From SPJN01 sp965229935 (GTDB lineage Bacteria; Pseudomonadota; Alphaproteobacteria; SPJN01): a stretch of 64,000 bases of DNA. Position 1 is the stretch's first letter. The number at the start of each line of letters is the position of its first letter. Location: NCBI GenBank assembly GCA_965229935.1, contig CBDDKB010000002.1, positions 1,364,001 through 1,428,000 on the forward strand, given 5' to 3'. The notes under the pieces were generated by a model. It was not told the origin of the DNA and searched no databases. It saw nothing but the letters and a program-made list of their open reading frames with translations. Shown here piece by piece: positions 1-8,292 of the stretch. A program made the position numbers and the translations under genes.

Positions 1-392
1 TCGACTTTTGGAAAGTCGCGATGAAGCCGGGCAAACCGCTTATGTTCGGGACACGCGATAAACAGATTGTGCTTGGCCTGCCGGGCAATCCTGTTTCTGC
101 GCTTGTGACCGCGCGGCTTTTCCTCAAGCCATTGATCAATGGGTTTTGTGGGCAGTCAACAATGACTGAACAGACAAGCGCCCTCACCCTCACCACGGAC
201 CTAAAGGCCAATGGGCCAAGGCAGGATTATATTCGCGCGACAATTAACGGCGATCAGGTGACACCGCTGTCTGTTCAGGATAGTGCCCAATTGTCAGCGA
301 TTGCCCGAGCTGATGGGCTGATCATCCGCCCGCCCCATGCCGACCCCGCACATAAGGGCGACAAGGTCCAGACGCTATTACTACGCGCATAA
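1..392 (+). CDS. moeA: Molybdopterin molybdenumtransferase MoeA, C-terminal part
   Basis: The reading frame is open from the window edge (first full codon at base 3) to TAA at 390-392, so only about the last 130 residues are present. The family inserts molybdate into adenylylated molybdopterin in molybdenum cofactor synthesis, in the cytoplasm. The visible piece carries the MoeA signatures KPGKP (about residues 8-12 of the fragment) and LPGNPVSA, followed by the short C-terminal beta domain. The stop codon lies inside the first copy of a 20-bp direct repeat that continues toward lexA. MoeA upstream of lexA is a common arrangement in alphaproteobacteria. The identification is secure; the N-terminus lies outside the window. 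Confidence 0.93.
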   Translation, partial: DFWKVAMKPGKPLMFGTRDKQIVLGLPGNPVSALVTARLFLKPLINGFCGQSTMTEQTSALTLTTDLKANGPRQDYIRATINGDQVTPLSVQDSAQLSAIARADGLIIRPPHADPAHKGDKVQTLLLRA

Positions 393-430
393 ATTGGCAC
401 TTGTTTGTTGCGCGCATAAATTGGCGCTTG
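384..430. repeat. 20-bp direct repeat at the end of moeA
   Basis: CGCGCATAAATTGGCACTTG at 384-403 recurs at 411-430 with one change (A to G at the sixteenth base). The period is 27 bp. The first copy holds the moeA stop codon; the second ends in TTG, the beginning of the proposed lexA -35 element. It looks like a local tandem duplication of the moeA 3' end that may have reshaped the lexA promoter. Confidence 0.8.
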
Positions 431-456
431 ACGACAAAGGCGAATAAAAGTAGAAC
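428..456 (+). promoter_or_regulatory. Putative sigma-70 promoter of lexA
   Basis: TTGACG (428-433) is followed, after 17 bp, by TAGAAC (451-456), giving four of six -10 consensus bases. The predicted transcription start, near 463, places the LexA-box-like sequence at 465-479 right on the start site. Assigned by eye from hexamers and spacing. Confidence 0.5.
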
Positions 457-464
457 AAATAAAA

Positions 465-479
465 GTTTATGGTTTGTTC
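465..479 (+). promoter_or_regulatory. LexA box-like operator upstream of lexA
   Basis: GTTTATGGTTTGTTC matches the alphaproteobacterial SOS box GTTC-N7-GTTC with one mismatch (fourth base). It sits 64 bp before the lexA start and overlaps the predicted transcription start, as expected for LexA autorepression. A perfect box occurs elsewhere in the window at 26320-26334. Confidence 0.6.
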
Positions 480-542
480 CCCATTGGGGTGCTGGCCCAA
501 TAAAGCGACTTTTAGTTGTTGTACAAGAAGTGAGGTGCCCCC

Positions 543-1235
543 ATGCTAACGCGCAAGCAACATGAATTGCTGCTGTTCATTCACGAACGGATCCGTGAAT
601 CGGGTGTCTCCCCTTCGTTCGAGGAAATGAAGGAAGCCTTGGACCTTAAGTCAAAATCAGGCATTCACCGTTTGATCACTGCATTGGAAGAACGCGGCTT
701 TATCCGCCGTTTGCCCCACCGCGCCCGCGCACTCGAAGTATTGAAACTGCCCGAAACCGCGTCCGGTCAGGGCACGCGCGCTGCGGCAACGCAGCCTGCT
801 GGCGACAATGTTGAAAGCCTTGATGCGGCCCGTGCTGCCGCTGCTGCCAGTGACACAGTTTCCGTACCCTTGGTTGGTAAGATTGCAGCAGGCACACCGA
901 TCGAAGCGCTGCAAGACAATTCCAACATGGTGGATGTCCCCCCGTCATTACTGAAATCAGGCACCCACTATGCCCTGAATGTCGAAGGCGATTCTATGAT
1001 CGAAGCTGGCATTCTTGATGGTGATACTGTGCTCATCCAACAATGCGATACCGCTTCGAATGGCGAAATTGTCGTGGCGCTTGTGGACGACAATGAAGCT
1101 ACCCTGAAACGATTGCGGCGCAAGGGCGAAAGTGTTGCGCTTGAAGCAGCCAACCCGGCCTATGAAACCCGTATATTCGGGCCTGATCGGGTCAAGGTGC
1201 AGGGCAAATTGGTTGGCCTGCTACGCTTTTATTAG
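543..1235 (+). CDS. lexA: SOS repressor LexA
   Basis: LexA represses DNA damage genes and cleaves itself when stimulated by RecA filaments. The 230-residue protein has an N-terminal winged helix (residues 1-70, starting MLTRKQHELL), an Ala/Gly-rich linker (about 72-105), and a C-terminal S24 peptidase domain. The Ala116-Gly117 cleavage bond lies in KIAAG, the nucleophile is Ser151 in EGDSM, and the general base is Lys189 in ATLKR. The length is typical of alphaproteobacterial LexA, which is longer than the enterobacterial protein because of its linker. It has its own promoter and operator at 428-479. The gene converges tail to tail with comEC, leaving only 6 bp. Confidence 0.97.
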   Translation: MLTRKQHELLLFIHERIRESGVSPSFEEMKEALDLKSKSGIHRLITALEERGFIRRLPHRARALEVLKLPETASGQGTRAAATQPAGDNVESLDAARAAAAASDTVSVPLVGKIAAGTPIEALQDNSNMVDVPPSLLKSGTHYALNVEGDSMIEAGILDGDTVLIQQCDTASNGEIVVALVDDNEATLKRLRRKGESVALEAANPAYETRIFGPDRVKVQGKLVGLLRFY

Positions 1236-1241
1236 GCCGTT

Positions 1242-3422
1242 TTAGCGCTGAACCGCACCTGACTTTAGGCGGGCCTGCGCATTCCAAACAGCAACCGCAT
1301 CTAACCTGTCCTGCATATAGGATGGGTTGCTGCTAGTGCCCCAATGGCGGTTTTGTCTTGTGCTTTCGCTGTGCGCCAATTGATAGCGCGCGTTTGCGCC
1401 CTGCCCCACAATTGTCACGCTGATCGCATCCTGATCTGCCATTAGACCTGAATCGATAATTAGTGGTCCTTGGCAATGTTTCGCATAAACCGGAAAGGGG
1501 GCTACCAAGATCGTGGCATTCCGGCATGCCTCAACCAATCCATCACGCAGAAATAGTTGCGCAAGATAACCCCCGTCAGGCAAGGCAAAGCGGCACCCCA
1601 CCCGATCACAGGCGGCTTGCTCGCCACTTTTTTCGCTGTGACCCAGCGCCCGTAACCAGTGGGATCGTGTGTAATCAGATTTACGTAATGTCGTCAGCAC
1701 GGGTGGCTCAACATCCTGATCCACTAACACCAAAGCTGCCTGCTCCCCGATCAGGATTTGCGGTGGTTGGTGACCAGTCCAGACAAGCGTCGCGATCAGT
1801 GCGGGCACAAACCCGATCAGACGCCCCCACCCCTTAATCAGGCACAGGCATGCTAACGCAGCGAACAACAACGCCAAAACGCTTGTTGGACCCTTCGCAA
1901 TTAATCTTTCGCTTAACGGCAGGTCAGCAACAAATCCGGCAGCCATAGTCACCCATGCGATACCCAGCCCCATCAAATCAAGCCATGGCCCTGCCAGACC
2001 GACAGGCATCAACACCAGTCCGACAATACCGGCAGGCATAATGACAAAGCCCATAATGGGCATGGCGGCCAGGTTCCCCAACAAACCGAATACGGCAACA
2101 CGTCCGAAATGAAAGGCAGCAACCGGCCCTGTCGCAAGCCCGGCAATGATGCTGGTCAACAATAGGCCGATGACATAGCCGCGCAATTTTGTCAGCCATG
2201 TATCGCCAAACAGAATCTGTGACCGTCCCCGCATCGCCTCATAGGCAGCAATAAGGGCCGCAACGGCAGCAAAGCTCATCTGAAATCCGGCGCTCATCAC
2301 ACTGTCGGGACGCAGGATCATGATTGCCAGCGCGGCCCAGGCGACCAGCCGCATGCTTAGCGCAACCCGGTTCATCATTACGGCGATCAGGGCAAGGGCG
2401 GTCATGATAAAGGCACGCTCCGCCGGGACATTCATCCCGGACAGACCAAGATAAAGCGCCGCCGCGATTAAGGCACAGCCCGCCGCGATCTGCTTTGCGG
2501 GCCAATCGCTTTGGCTGTAGCGGCGCCCTATCACTAGCCACAACCCCACAATGAAAAGCCGCAGCATGACGAAAACGCCACCGGCGACCAACCCGATATG
2601 AAGGCCGGAAATTGCCAACAGGTGCGCAAGCCCCGCAATCCGTAGATCATCCAGCACAGCTTCATCCACAGGCCCGCGAAACCCTGTCAGCAAGGCGGTG
2701 GCAAGCGCTGCCCTATCACCGCTTAATCGTGCGTGTATATGGTCAGCAATGGCAAGGCGCGCCACTGTCAGCAGATCAAGCAAACCAGTTTCCGCCACGC
2801 CAACAATCTCAGGCTTGCCAAGCGCATAGCCGACAGCACCGATACCGTCGAACCAGGCTGTGCGCGCAAAATCAAACCCCTGCGGCATCACAGGCCCCGG
2901 CGGCGGGCGCAATATCAACTTGGCAGAAATGATCATGCCGGGCACAAGCCCCGCCCCGCCATAGCGGACCGTGACCCGCACTTGCTCCGGCAAGCCGTCT
3001 GGCATTGCTTTCTTTGCCCGGCCCCATAACTCGTCCACCTGCAAATCGGTTAGTATGATCCGTCGTGCGCCATGATCTCTTAAGGCTACATCGGCAACAC
3101 GCCCTGTGATCGTCAGTGGCGGTGTTTCGCGCAACACTTGCGGGCCGTCATGAAGTTCAGCCCGCAACCCGACCCACAGAAACCCAGCCAAAAATGCTGC
3201 AACCAGCACTATAGCCCCGGCCATAGTCGGCAGAACCCTTAGCAGAAGGCCGCAACCAAGTAGCGCCCCAGCAATCGTTGCATAAACGATTAGGCCCGGT
3301 GTCGCCGATAGGCTGAACCACAAACAGATGCCTGCGGCCATCATCACCGGCAGCCACAAGATCAAGCGGCCTTCCTGCGCCGCAAGAAAGGCGGCACCGC
3401 GACCTGATGACTTGTTTTCCAT
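1242..3422 (-). CDS. comEC: ComEC/Rec2-family DNA uptake channel protein
   Basis: ComEC forms the inner-membrane channel for single-stranded DNA during natural transformation. From ATG at 3422 the protein has 726 residues. An upstream in-frame start at 3617 would run into gltX, so I prefer MENKSSGRG. There are N-terminal membrane spans (about 18-90), a soluble DUF4131-type region (about 95-215), and the competence domain with HLLAISGLHIG (267-277), followed by many membrane helices. The C-terminal soluble part shows no HxHxDH motif, so the metallo-beta-lactamase-like domain of Bacillus ComEC appears absent, as in many alphaproteobacteria. It diverges from gltX across an 84-bp gap. Whether this organism is transformable cannot be told from here. 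Confidence 0.88.
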   Translation of the reverse strand: MENKSSGRGAAFLAAQEGRLILWLPVMMAAGICLWFSLSATPGLIVYATIAGALLGCGLLLRVLPTMAGAIVLVAAFLAGFLWVGLRAELHDGPQVLRETPPLTITGRVADVALRDHGARRIILTDLQVDELWGRAKKAMPDGLPEQVRVTVRYGGAGLVPGMIISAKLILRPPPGPVMPQGFDFARTAWFDGIGAVGYALGKPEIVGVAETGLLDLLTVARLAIADHIHARLSGDRAALATALLTGFRGPVDEAVLDDLRIAGLAHLLAISGLHIGLVAGGVFVMLRLFIVGLWLVIGRRYSQSDWPAKQIAAGCALIAAALYLGLSGMNVPAERAFIMTALALIAVMMNRVALSMRLVAWAALAIMILRPDSVMSAGFQMSFAAVAALIAAYEAMRGRSQILFGDTWLTKLRGYVIGLLLTSIIAGLATGPVAAFHFGRVAVFGLLGNLAAMPIMGFVIMPAGIVGLVLMPVGLAGPWLDLMGLGIAWVTMAAGFVADLPLSERLIAKGPTSVLALLFAALACLCLIKGWGRLIGFVPALIATLVWTGHQPPQILIGEQAALVLVDQDVEPPVLTTLRKSDYTRSHWLRALGHSEKSGEQAACDRVGCRFALPDGGYLAQLFLRDGLVEACRNATILVAPFPVYAKHCQGPLIIDSGLMADQDAISVTIVGQGANARYQLAHSESTRQNRHWGTSSNPSYMQDRLDAVAVWNAQARLKSGAVQR

Positions 3423-3506
3423 CAGCCCCCGGCCTGTGTTATGTAGGGGCCAATCCGTCACAAAAGACGCCCCCACATATTTCTTGCTAGACAAAGTTGT
3501 TCGCAC

Positions 3507-4907
3507 ATGAGCCAAGTCATAACCCGATTTGCCCCCTCTCCGACAGGTTATCTTCACATTGGGGGTGCCCGCACCGCACTTTTCTGCTGGCTCTATGCCC
3601 GTCATCATGGCGGCCAATTCCGCCTGCGTATCGAAGATACCGATAAGGCGCGCAGCACGCAGGACGCCATTGACAAGATTATGGAAGGGCTAGACTGGCT
3701 AGGTCTTGATATTGATGGCGAGATTGTTTCGCAATCCGCCCAAGCAGATCGCCATGTTGAAGTTGCCAATCAATTACTTGAAAGCGGCAATGCCTATCGG
3801 TGTTACTGCACCCAAGAAGAGCTTGAAGCCATGCGCGAAAAAGCCCGCGCGGAAAAGCGTCCCATGCGCTATGACGGCACCTGGCGCGATCGTGACCCCA
3901 GTGAGGCACCAGAGGGGCTGCCCTTTGTTGTGCGCTTTAAAGCACCCCTTGAAGGCGAAACCGTTATTAAGGACGAGGTTCAGGGTGATGTGACCATCGC
4001 CAATAAGGAGTTGGACGATCTTATTTTGTTGCGGTCTGACGGCACCCCCACCTATATGCTGGCGGTCGTTGTGGATGACCATGATATGGGGATCAGCCAT
4101 GTGATCCGTGGCGATGATCATCTGACCAATGCAGCACGCCAGATCAATATTTATAAGGCAATGGGGTGGGACGTTCCCGCCTTTGCCCATGTGCCATTGA
4201 TCCATGGCCCGGATGGGGCAAAATTTTCTAAACGTCATGGCGCACTGGGTGTCGAAGCCTATCGCGATATGGGCTATCTACCTGAAGCCATGCGCAACTA
4301 TCTTGTGCGACTGGGGTGGAGCCATGGGGACGACGAAATTTTCTCGACCCAGCAGGCTATCGACTGGTTCGACTTGAAAGATATTGGCAAGTCTGCCGCG
4401 CGGTTCGACTTTGCGAAACTGGAAAACCTGAACGGCACTTACATTCGTGACGCTGATGATGACAGGCTGACAGCAGATACGCTTGCTTTGCTGCAAGAGG
4501 ACGGTGACGTATCAGACGACGTTGCAGCGCAAATCCGCACCCTGATGCCGGAACTAAAACCCCGCGCAAAAACCCTGTTGGCCCTTGCTGATGGCTGCCG
4601 CTTTTTGTTGGCCTCACGCCCCCTTAGCTATGATGAAAAGGCTGCCAAGCTGTTGGACGATGATGCGCGCGCCATGTTGGGTCGCCTGCATGACGCCCTT
4701 GCCGGGGACGACAGCTGGACAATGACATCCGTTGATGAGGTCGTCCGTGCGTTTACCGACGCGGAAGGCCTTAAATTGGGCAAGGTTGCACAACCACTAC
4801 GCGCCGCCCTGACCGGAACCACGCAAAGCCCTGGAATCTTTGATATTTTGGTAGTTTTGGGCAAAGCGGAATCATTGGCACGCATCAAAGATAGCGCGGC
4901 GGTTTGA
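3507..4907 (+). CDS. gltX: Glutamate--tRNA ligase
   Basis: Charges tRNA with glutamate in the cytoplasm. In species without GlnRS it also misacylates tRNA-Gln for repair by GatCAB. The 466-residue class I synthetase has the HIGH-type motif YLHIGG (15-20) and the KMSKS variant KFSKR (239-243). The Rossmann catalytic domain is N-terminal and the helical anticodon-binding domain begins after about residue 320. The length is normal for bacterial GluRS. Alphaproteobacteria often carry two GltX copies, one specific for tRNA-Gln; the sequence alone does not tell which this is. The start at ATG 3507 gives the canonical N-terminus. Confidence 0.96.
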   Translation: MSQVITRFAPSPTGYLHIGGARTALFCWLYARHHGGQFRLRIEDTDKARSTQDAIDKIMEGLDWLGLDIDGEIVSQSAQADRHVEVANQLLESGNAYRCYCTQEELEAMREKARAEKRPMRYDGTWRDRDPSEAPEGLPFVVRFKAPLEGETVIKDEVQGDVTIANKELDDLILLRSDGTPTYMLAVVVDDHDMGISHVIRGDDHLTNAARQINIYKAMGWDVPAFAHVPLIHGPDGAKFSKRHGALGVEAYRDMGYLPEAMRNYLVRLGWSHGDDEIFSTQQAIDWFDLKDIGKSAARFDFAKLENLNGTYIRDADDDRLTADTLALLQEDGDVSDDVAAQIRTLMPELKPRAKTLLALADGCRFLLASRPLSYDEKAAKLLDDDARAMLGRLHDALAGDDSWTMTSVDEVVRAFTDAEGLKLGKVAQPLRAALTGTTQSPGIFDILVVLGKAESLARIKDSAAV

Positions 4908-5222
4908 CCCGGTTTTTTCCCCACTGATAATCCGTCAACGGCGTGACTGACCCCACGTTATTTGCTAAGAGTATGCTAACAATTACCTGCGTATCTGGGG
5001 CTGCAGGCATCATCATTGTGATGAGGCTGACCTGCCCTATGAACCTGGTCACCATCTGAAAGGAACCCCGGTTATGTAAACCGGTAACAGATGTCGACCC
5101 ATGACCTTCCGGTTGATGGCCTTGCGCCAGATGCTGGAGATCAGCCGGGCCCTGTGGGGGACTGTGCCTCGCCGCCGGAACCGACTGATTATGGCAATAA
5201 CAATGAAGGATGATAGCAACCC
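4908..5222 (+). other. Structured intergenic leader upstream of gltA
   Basis: This 315-bp gap between gltX and gltA is rich in inverted repeats. CATCTG (5053-5058) pairs with CAGATG (5088-5093) and encloses CCGGTT/AACCGG (5068-5073, 5079-5084), giving a two-tier hairpin. Upstream, GCAGG and CCTGC bracket a CATCA/TGATG hairpin around 5003-5036. The pattern suggests a long untranslated leader controlling citrate synthase, but no known riboswitch family fits. A short GC-rich reading frame (5091-5213) runs through its end. Confidence 0.4.
5091..5213 (+). CDS. Possible 40-aa leader ORF before gltA
   Basis: ATG at 5091 opens 40 codons ending in TGA at 5211-5213, nine bases before the gltA start. 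The product would be acidic and Pro/Gly/Asp-rich (begins MSTHDLPVDG) with no membrane segment or recognisable motif. No convincing ribosome binding site precedes it, and the start lies within the CATCTG/CAGATG stem. It may be chance; it is listed only because its position would allow translational coupling to gltA. Confidence 0.15.
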   Translation: MSTHDLPVDGLAPDAGDQPGPVGDCASPPEPTDYGNNNEG

Positions 5223-6515
5223 ATGTCCGATAATATGACCGCCGACATCAAGACGGGCGACAAGGAAGTCAGCTACCCGATTATTGACGGGTCAACAGGC
5301 CCCTCAGTCGTAGATATTCGCAAATTCTATGCCGACACAGGCCAGTTTACCTATGACCCTGGCTTCACATCGACTGCGAGCTGCGAATCAAAAATCACCT
5401 ATATTGACGGTGAAAAGGGCGTGCTGCTTCATGGCGGCTATCCCATTGGCCAATTGGCAGAACAAAGCGACTTTACAGAAGTCAGCTACCTGCTTTTGAA
5501 GGGCCGCCTGCCCAATAAGGAAGAGCTGGAAGATTTCAGCAACACCATCACCCGTCACACAATGGTGCACGAACAGCTGAGCAAATTCTTCTCTGGCTTC
5601 CGTCGTGACGCCCATCCCATGGCCATCATGGTCGGTGTTGTCGGTGCATTGTCTGCATTCTATCATGATTCAACTGACATTGATGACCCGCATCAGCGCG
5701 TTGTTGCCAGCCACCGCATCATTGCAAAGATCCCGACAATCGCCGCAATGGCCTATAAATATTCTGTCGGCCAGCCCTTTGTTTATCCCAGCAATGAAAT
5801 GACACGCAGCCAGGACTTCCTGCGCATGTGCTTCTCTGTTCCTTGCGAGCCTTGGGAAGACAACCCTGTCCTGTCACGTGCGATGGACCGCATTTTCATC
5901 CTGCATGCTGACCATGAACAAAACGCATCAACATCTACAGTGCGTTTGGCCGGTTCATCAGGTGCCAATCCGTTTGCCTGTATTGCTGCTGGTATTGCCT
6001 GCCTGTGGGGCCCTGCCCATGGCGGCGCAAACGAAGCTGCGCTGAACATGCTGAATGAAATCGGCACGCCTGACCGTACCGCGGAATATGTTGCCAAGGC
6101 AAAAGACAAGAACGATCCGTTCCGTCTGATGGGCTTTGGCCACCGGGTTTACAAAAATTATGACCCCCGCGCGACCGTTATGCAGAAGACAGCCCACGAA
6201 GTGTTGGGTGAATTGGGCATTACAGACGATCCCATCCTGCAGGTTGCCCAGCAGCTTGAAGAAATCGCCCTCAAGGACGAATATTTCATCGAGAAGAAGC
6301 TCTACCCCAATGTGGACTTCTACTCAGGCATTATCCTGAAAGCACTTGGCTTCCCGACCACGATGTTCACTGTGATCTTCGCTCTGGCTCGTACAGTGGG
6401 CTGGATCGCACAGTGGAACGAAATGATCGAAGACCCAAGCCAGCGCATCGGTCGCCCCCGTCAGTTGTACACGGGCCCCGAACAGCGCGACTATGTGCCG
6501 ATCGACCAGCGCTAG
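5223..6515 (+). CDS. gltA: Citrate synthase
   Basis: Condenses acetyl-CoA and oxaloacetate to citrate, the entry step of the TCA cycle. The 430-residue length matches the hexameric, NADH-sensitive type of Gram-negative bacteria, with its N-terminal beta domain. Catalytic residues by family position are His266 in GPAHGGAN, His307 in GFGHRVY and Asp365 in NVDFY. The start ATG at 5223 follows an AAGGA sequence at 5206-5210, with a slightly long spacer. A structured leader lies upstream and a hairpin plus intrinsic terminator lie downstream, so it is probably transcribed alone. Confidence 0.97.
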   Translation: MSDNMTADIKTGDKEVSYPIIDGSTGPSVVDIRKFYADTGQFTYDPGFTSTASCESKITYIDGEKGVLLHGGYPIGQLAEQSDFTEVSYLLLKGRLPNKEELEDFSNTITRHTMVHEQLSKFFSGFRRDAHPMAIMVGVVGALSAFYHDSTDIDDPHQRVVASHRIIAKIPTIAAMAYKYSVGQPFVYPSNEMTRSQDFLRMCFSVPCEPWEDNPVLSRAMDRIFILHADHEQNASTSTVRLAGSSGANPFACIAAGIACLWGPAHGGANEAALNMLNEIGTPDRTAEYVAKAKDKNDPFRLMGFGHRVYKNYDPRATVMQKTAHEVLGELGITDDPILQVAQQLEEIALKDEYFIEKKLYPNVDFYSGIILKALGFPTTMFTVIFALARTVGWIAQWNEMIEDPSQRIGRPRQLYTGPEQRDYVPIDQR

Positions 6516-6526
6516 AATAGCTTTTT

Positions 6527-6569
6527 GCGCTCACGCTAGTTTGTTTCACAAACAGCTCCGCGTGGGCGC
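6527..6569 (+). other. Long hairpin in the gltA 3' untranslated region
   Basis: GCGCTCACGC (6527-6536) pairs over ten positions, one a G-T wobble, with GCGTGGGCGC (6560-6569). Inside, GTTTG and CAAAC form a second short stem. It starts 11 nt after the gltA stop and has no T-tract, so it is not a classical terminator; a conventional one follows at 6622. It could protect the mRNA 3' end or belong to a 3'-UTR small RNA. Confidence 0.5.
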
Positions 6570-6621
6570 GCTAAAGGCGCGAGCCTCAATCGGCTAGTAA
6601 AAGCGTTTTCAAACACAAAAG

Positions 6622-6655
6622 AACCCGCCCTCTTCGGAAGGCGGGTTTTTATTTT
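6622..6655 (+). terminator. Rho-independent terminator of gltA
   Basis: AACCCGCC (6622-6629) and GGCGGGTT (6640-6647) form an 8-bp stem around a ten-base loop, followed by a T-rich run (TTTTTATTTT). Typical intrinsic terminator on the plus strand. The palindromic element at 6655-6709 begins at its end. Confidence 0.85.
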
Positions 6656-6709
6656 CTCAAATGCGGTTTAGATCCCTCACCGCTTCGTAGTCGGTCCACG
6701 CATTTGAGA
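6655..6709 (-). repeat. Palindromic repeat element, copy C
   Basis: Arms TCTCAAATGCG (6655-6665) and CGCATTTGAGA (6699-6709) are perfectly complementary. Read on the minus strand, the middle contains GTGGACCGACTACGAAGC and GGATCTAAACC, shared with copies at 22485-22547 and 56248-56310. The arms are unlike those of the other copies, yet pair internally. It lies 5 nt past the gloA stop codon, with the core in the same sense as gloA. Confidence 0.8.
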
Positions 6710-6714
6710 TAACA

Positions 6715-7110
6715 TTATGCCCGTTCAATCAACTCAATCTTGTATCCATCCGGATCTTCGATAAAGGCGATGCGCGTAGTGCCATGCTGCATCGGCCCTG
6801 GGCGACGGGGAATATCAACTCCCGCTGCCTCCAGTGCATCACAGGCTGCGTCCAAATCAGATACGCCAAGAGCCACATGACCATAGCCTGAGCCGATTTC
6901 ATAAGGCTCAGCCTGATCCCAATTATGGGTCAGCTCGATCATCGGCGTATTTGGATCTGCCTCATACCCCAAGAACGCAAGAGAGAAACGCCCGCCTTCA
7001 AAATCATTTTTGCTGAGGAGCATCATGCCCAATGGCCCCGTATAAAAGGCGATAGACTGTTCCAGATCAAACACCCGTATCATCGTGTGCAAATAGCGAA
7101 AATCCGTCAT
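6715..7110 (-). CDS. gloA: Lactoylglutathione lyase (glyoxalase I)
   Basis: Converts the methylglyoxal-glutathione hemithioacetal to S-lactoylglutathione, in detoxification. The 131-residue vicinal-oxygen-chelate protein carries the four expected metal ligands: His8 (LHTMIRV), Glu59 (MIELTH), His78 (YGHVAL) and Glu126 (IELIE). I start at ATG 7110 (MTDFRYLHT) because AAGGAG lies 9 nt before it. An upstream in-frame ATG at 7128 would use that sequence as codons. It begins 4 bp after the lpxB stop, so it is probably the last gene of the lpx transcription unit. The palindromic repeat copy C follows directly. Confidence 0.93.
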   Translation of the reverse strand: MTDFRYLHTMIRVFDLEQSIAFYTGPLGMMLLSKNDFEGGRFSLAFLGYEADPNTPMIELTHNWDQAEPYEIGSGYGHVALGVSDLDAACDALEAAGVDIPRRPGPMQHGTTRIAFIEDPDGYKIELIERA

Positions 7111-7114
7111 AGGC

Positions 7115-8290
7115 TTATGCTCCTTCATTCAATGACAGCAGTCTTTGCGCTGCGTTTTGTGCCGGTGACGGCCCATATAGCCCCAACAGATCAATCGCCC
7201 GATCAAGGTCAGCCAGTTGCGCAATCCGCTCAGGGCTATCATCTGACAATAGGGGGTCAAGCGCCGCAAACAAAGCATCGGCGGTCGCATCACCTTGCAA
7301 ATATTCCGGGATCGCCATGCGCTCCAGCATAATATTGGTCAATGACCCAAACTCAACCTTAACCATCCGGCGCAATATAAAGGCAGTCAGCGGCGATGCC
7401 TTATAGGCAACTACCATCGGGACGCGAGCGGCGGTTAATTCAAGTGATGCCGTGCCAGAGGTCACCAACCCTGCATTCGCCGCTGCAAACAGGCCATCCT
7501 TGTCTGCCTTGTCGTGAAAAAGCTGCGGCGGTGTTTGCCAATCTTGTGTTAGGTCAGCAACCAAATCAGCGACCCCTTCGACGACTGGAATTGCAGTCAC
7601 TAGATCAGGGTGGCGGGCCTGCAATTGCGCCTGCACCTCTCCAAACAATGGCAACAGGCGCGACACCTCCCCACCACGCGACCCGGGCAGTAAAGCAAGC
7701 AATGGCGTATCTGATGCTATATTGTGGCGCGTGCGAAAGGCCTGCCCCGCCTGTTCAGTCCAGTCGCCAACGCGATCGGCAATCGGGTGGCCGACAAAAC
7801 TTGTGGCCAGCCCCTCCGCCTCAAAATAAGGCGGTTCAAACGGCAAAATAACCAATAGATGATCAAGGAATTGCGCGATTTTCTTCGCCCTTTTTGGCCG
7901 CCACGCCCATACGGTCGGGGCAACCATGTGAACGCGTTTGGCTCGGCAACCTGCCTTTTTCAATCGTTTCTGCACGCGAAACGAAAAGTCAGGCGCATCA
8001 ACCGTCAGCACGATGTCAGGATCAAAGGCGATAGCCGCCTCTGCCGTTTGGCGAATGCGGGCAAGCAATTTGGGTATCTTGGGCAAAACCTCTGCAATGC
8101 CCATCACTGTCATTTCCTGCATGGGGAACAGGCTATCAAGCCCCTGGGCAATCAGGTAGGGACCGCCGACACCGCAAAGTTCTATTCCATTGTCCGATGC
8201 GGACTTGAGTGCGGCCACAAGCTCCGCCGCCATGACATCGCCGGAAGGTTCCCCCACTGCTACGAATAGTTTTAGTGGGCGGTCAGCCAT
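7115..8290 (-). CDS. lpxB: Lipid-A-disaccharide synthase
   Basis: GT19 glycosyltransferase that joins lipid X and UDP-diacylglucosamine into the lipid A disaccharide at the inner face of the cytoplasmic membrane. The 391 residues begin with the conserved VGEPSGD segment (about 12-18) and include the C-terminal nucleotide-sugar region with TSGTASLE. The length matches the family. It sits 2 bp downstream of lpxI, whose product supplies lipid X, so the two successive steps are adjacent. Confidence 0.96.
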   Translation of the reverse strand: MADRPLKLFVAVGEPSGDVMAAELVAALKSASDNGIELCGVGGPYLIAQGLDSLFPMQEMTVMGIAEVLPKIPKLLARIRQTAEAAIAFDPDIVLTVDAPDFSFRVQKRLKKAGCRAKRVHMVAPTVWAWRPKRAKKIAQFLDHLLVILPFEPPYFEAEGLATSFVGHPIADRVGDWTEQAGQAFRTRHNIASDTPLLALLPGSRGGEVSRLLPLFGEVQAQLQARHPDLVTAIPVVEGVADLVADLTQDWQTPPQLFHDKADKDGLFAAANAGLVTSGTASLELTAARVPMVVAYKASPLTAFILRRMVKVEFGSLTNIMLERMAIPEYLQGDATADALFAALDPLLSDDSPERIAQLADLDRAIDLLGLYGPSPAQNAAQRLLSLNEGA

Positions 8291-8292
8291 GG

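Noticed and set aside
3423..3617. Longer comEC start at 3617
   Set aside because: It would overlap the first 110 bp of divergent gltX and adds non-homologous residues.
5003..5066. Resemblance of the gltA leader to TPP or cobalamin riboswitches
   Set aside because: GGCTGA, GAACCTG and ACCTGCC occur, but the order, spacing and the essential 3' segments (for example the TAAT loop of the TPP element) are missing.
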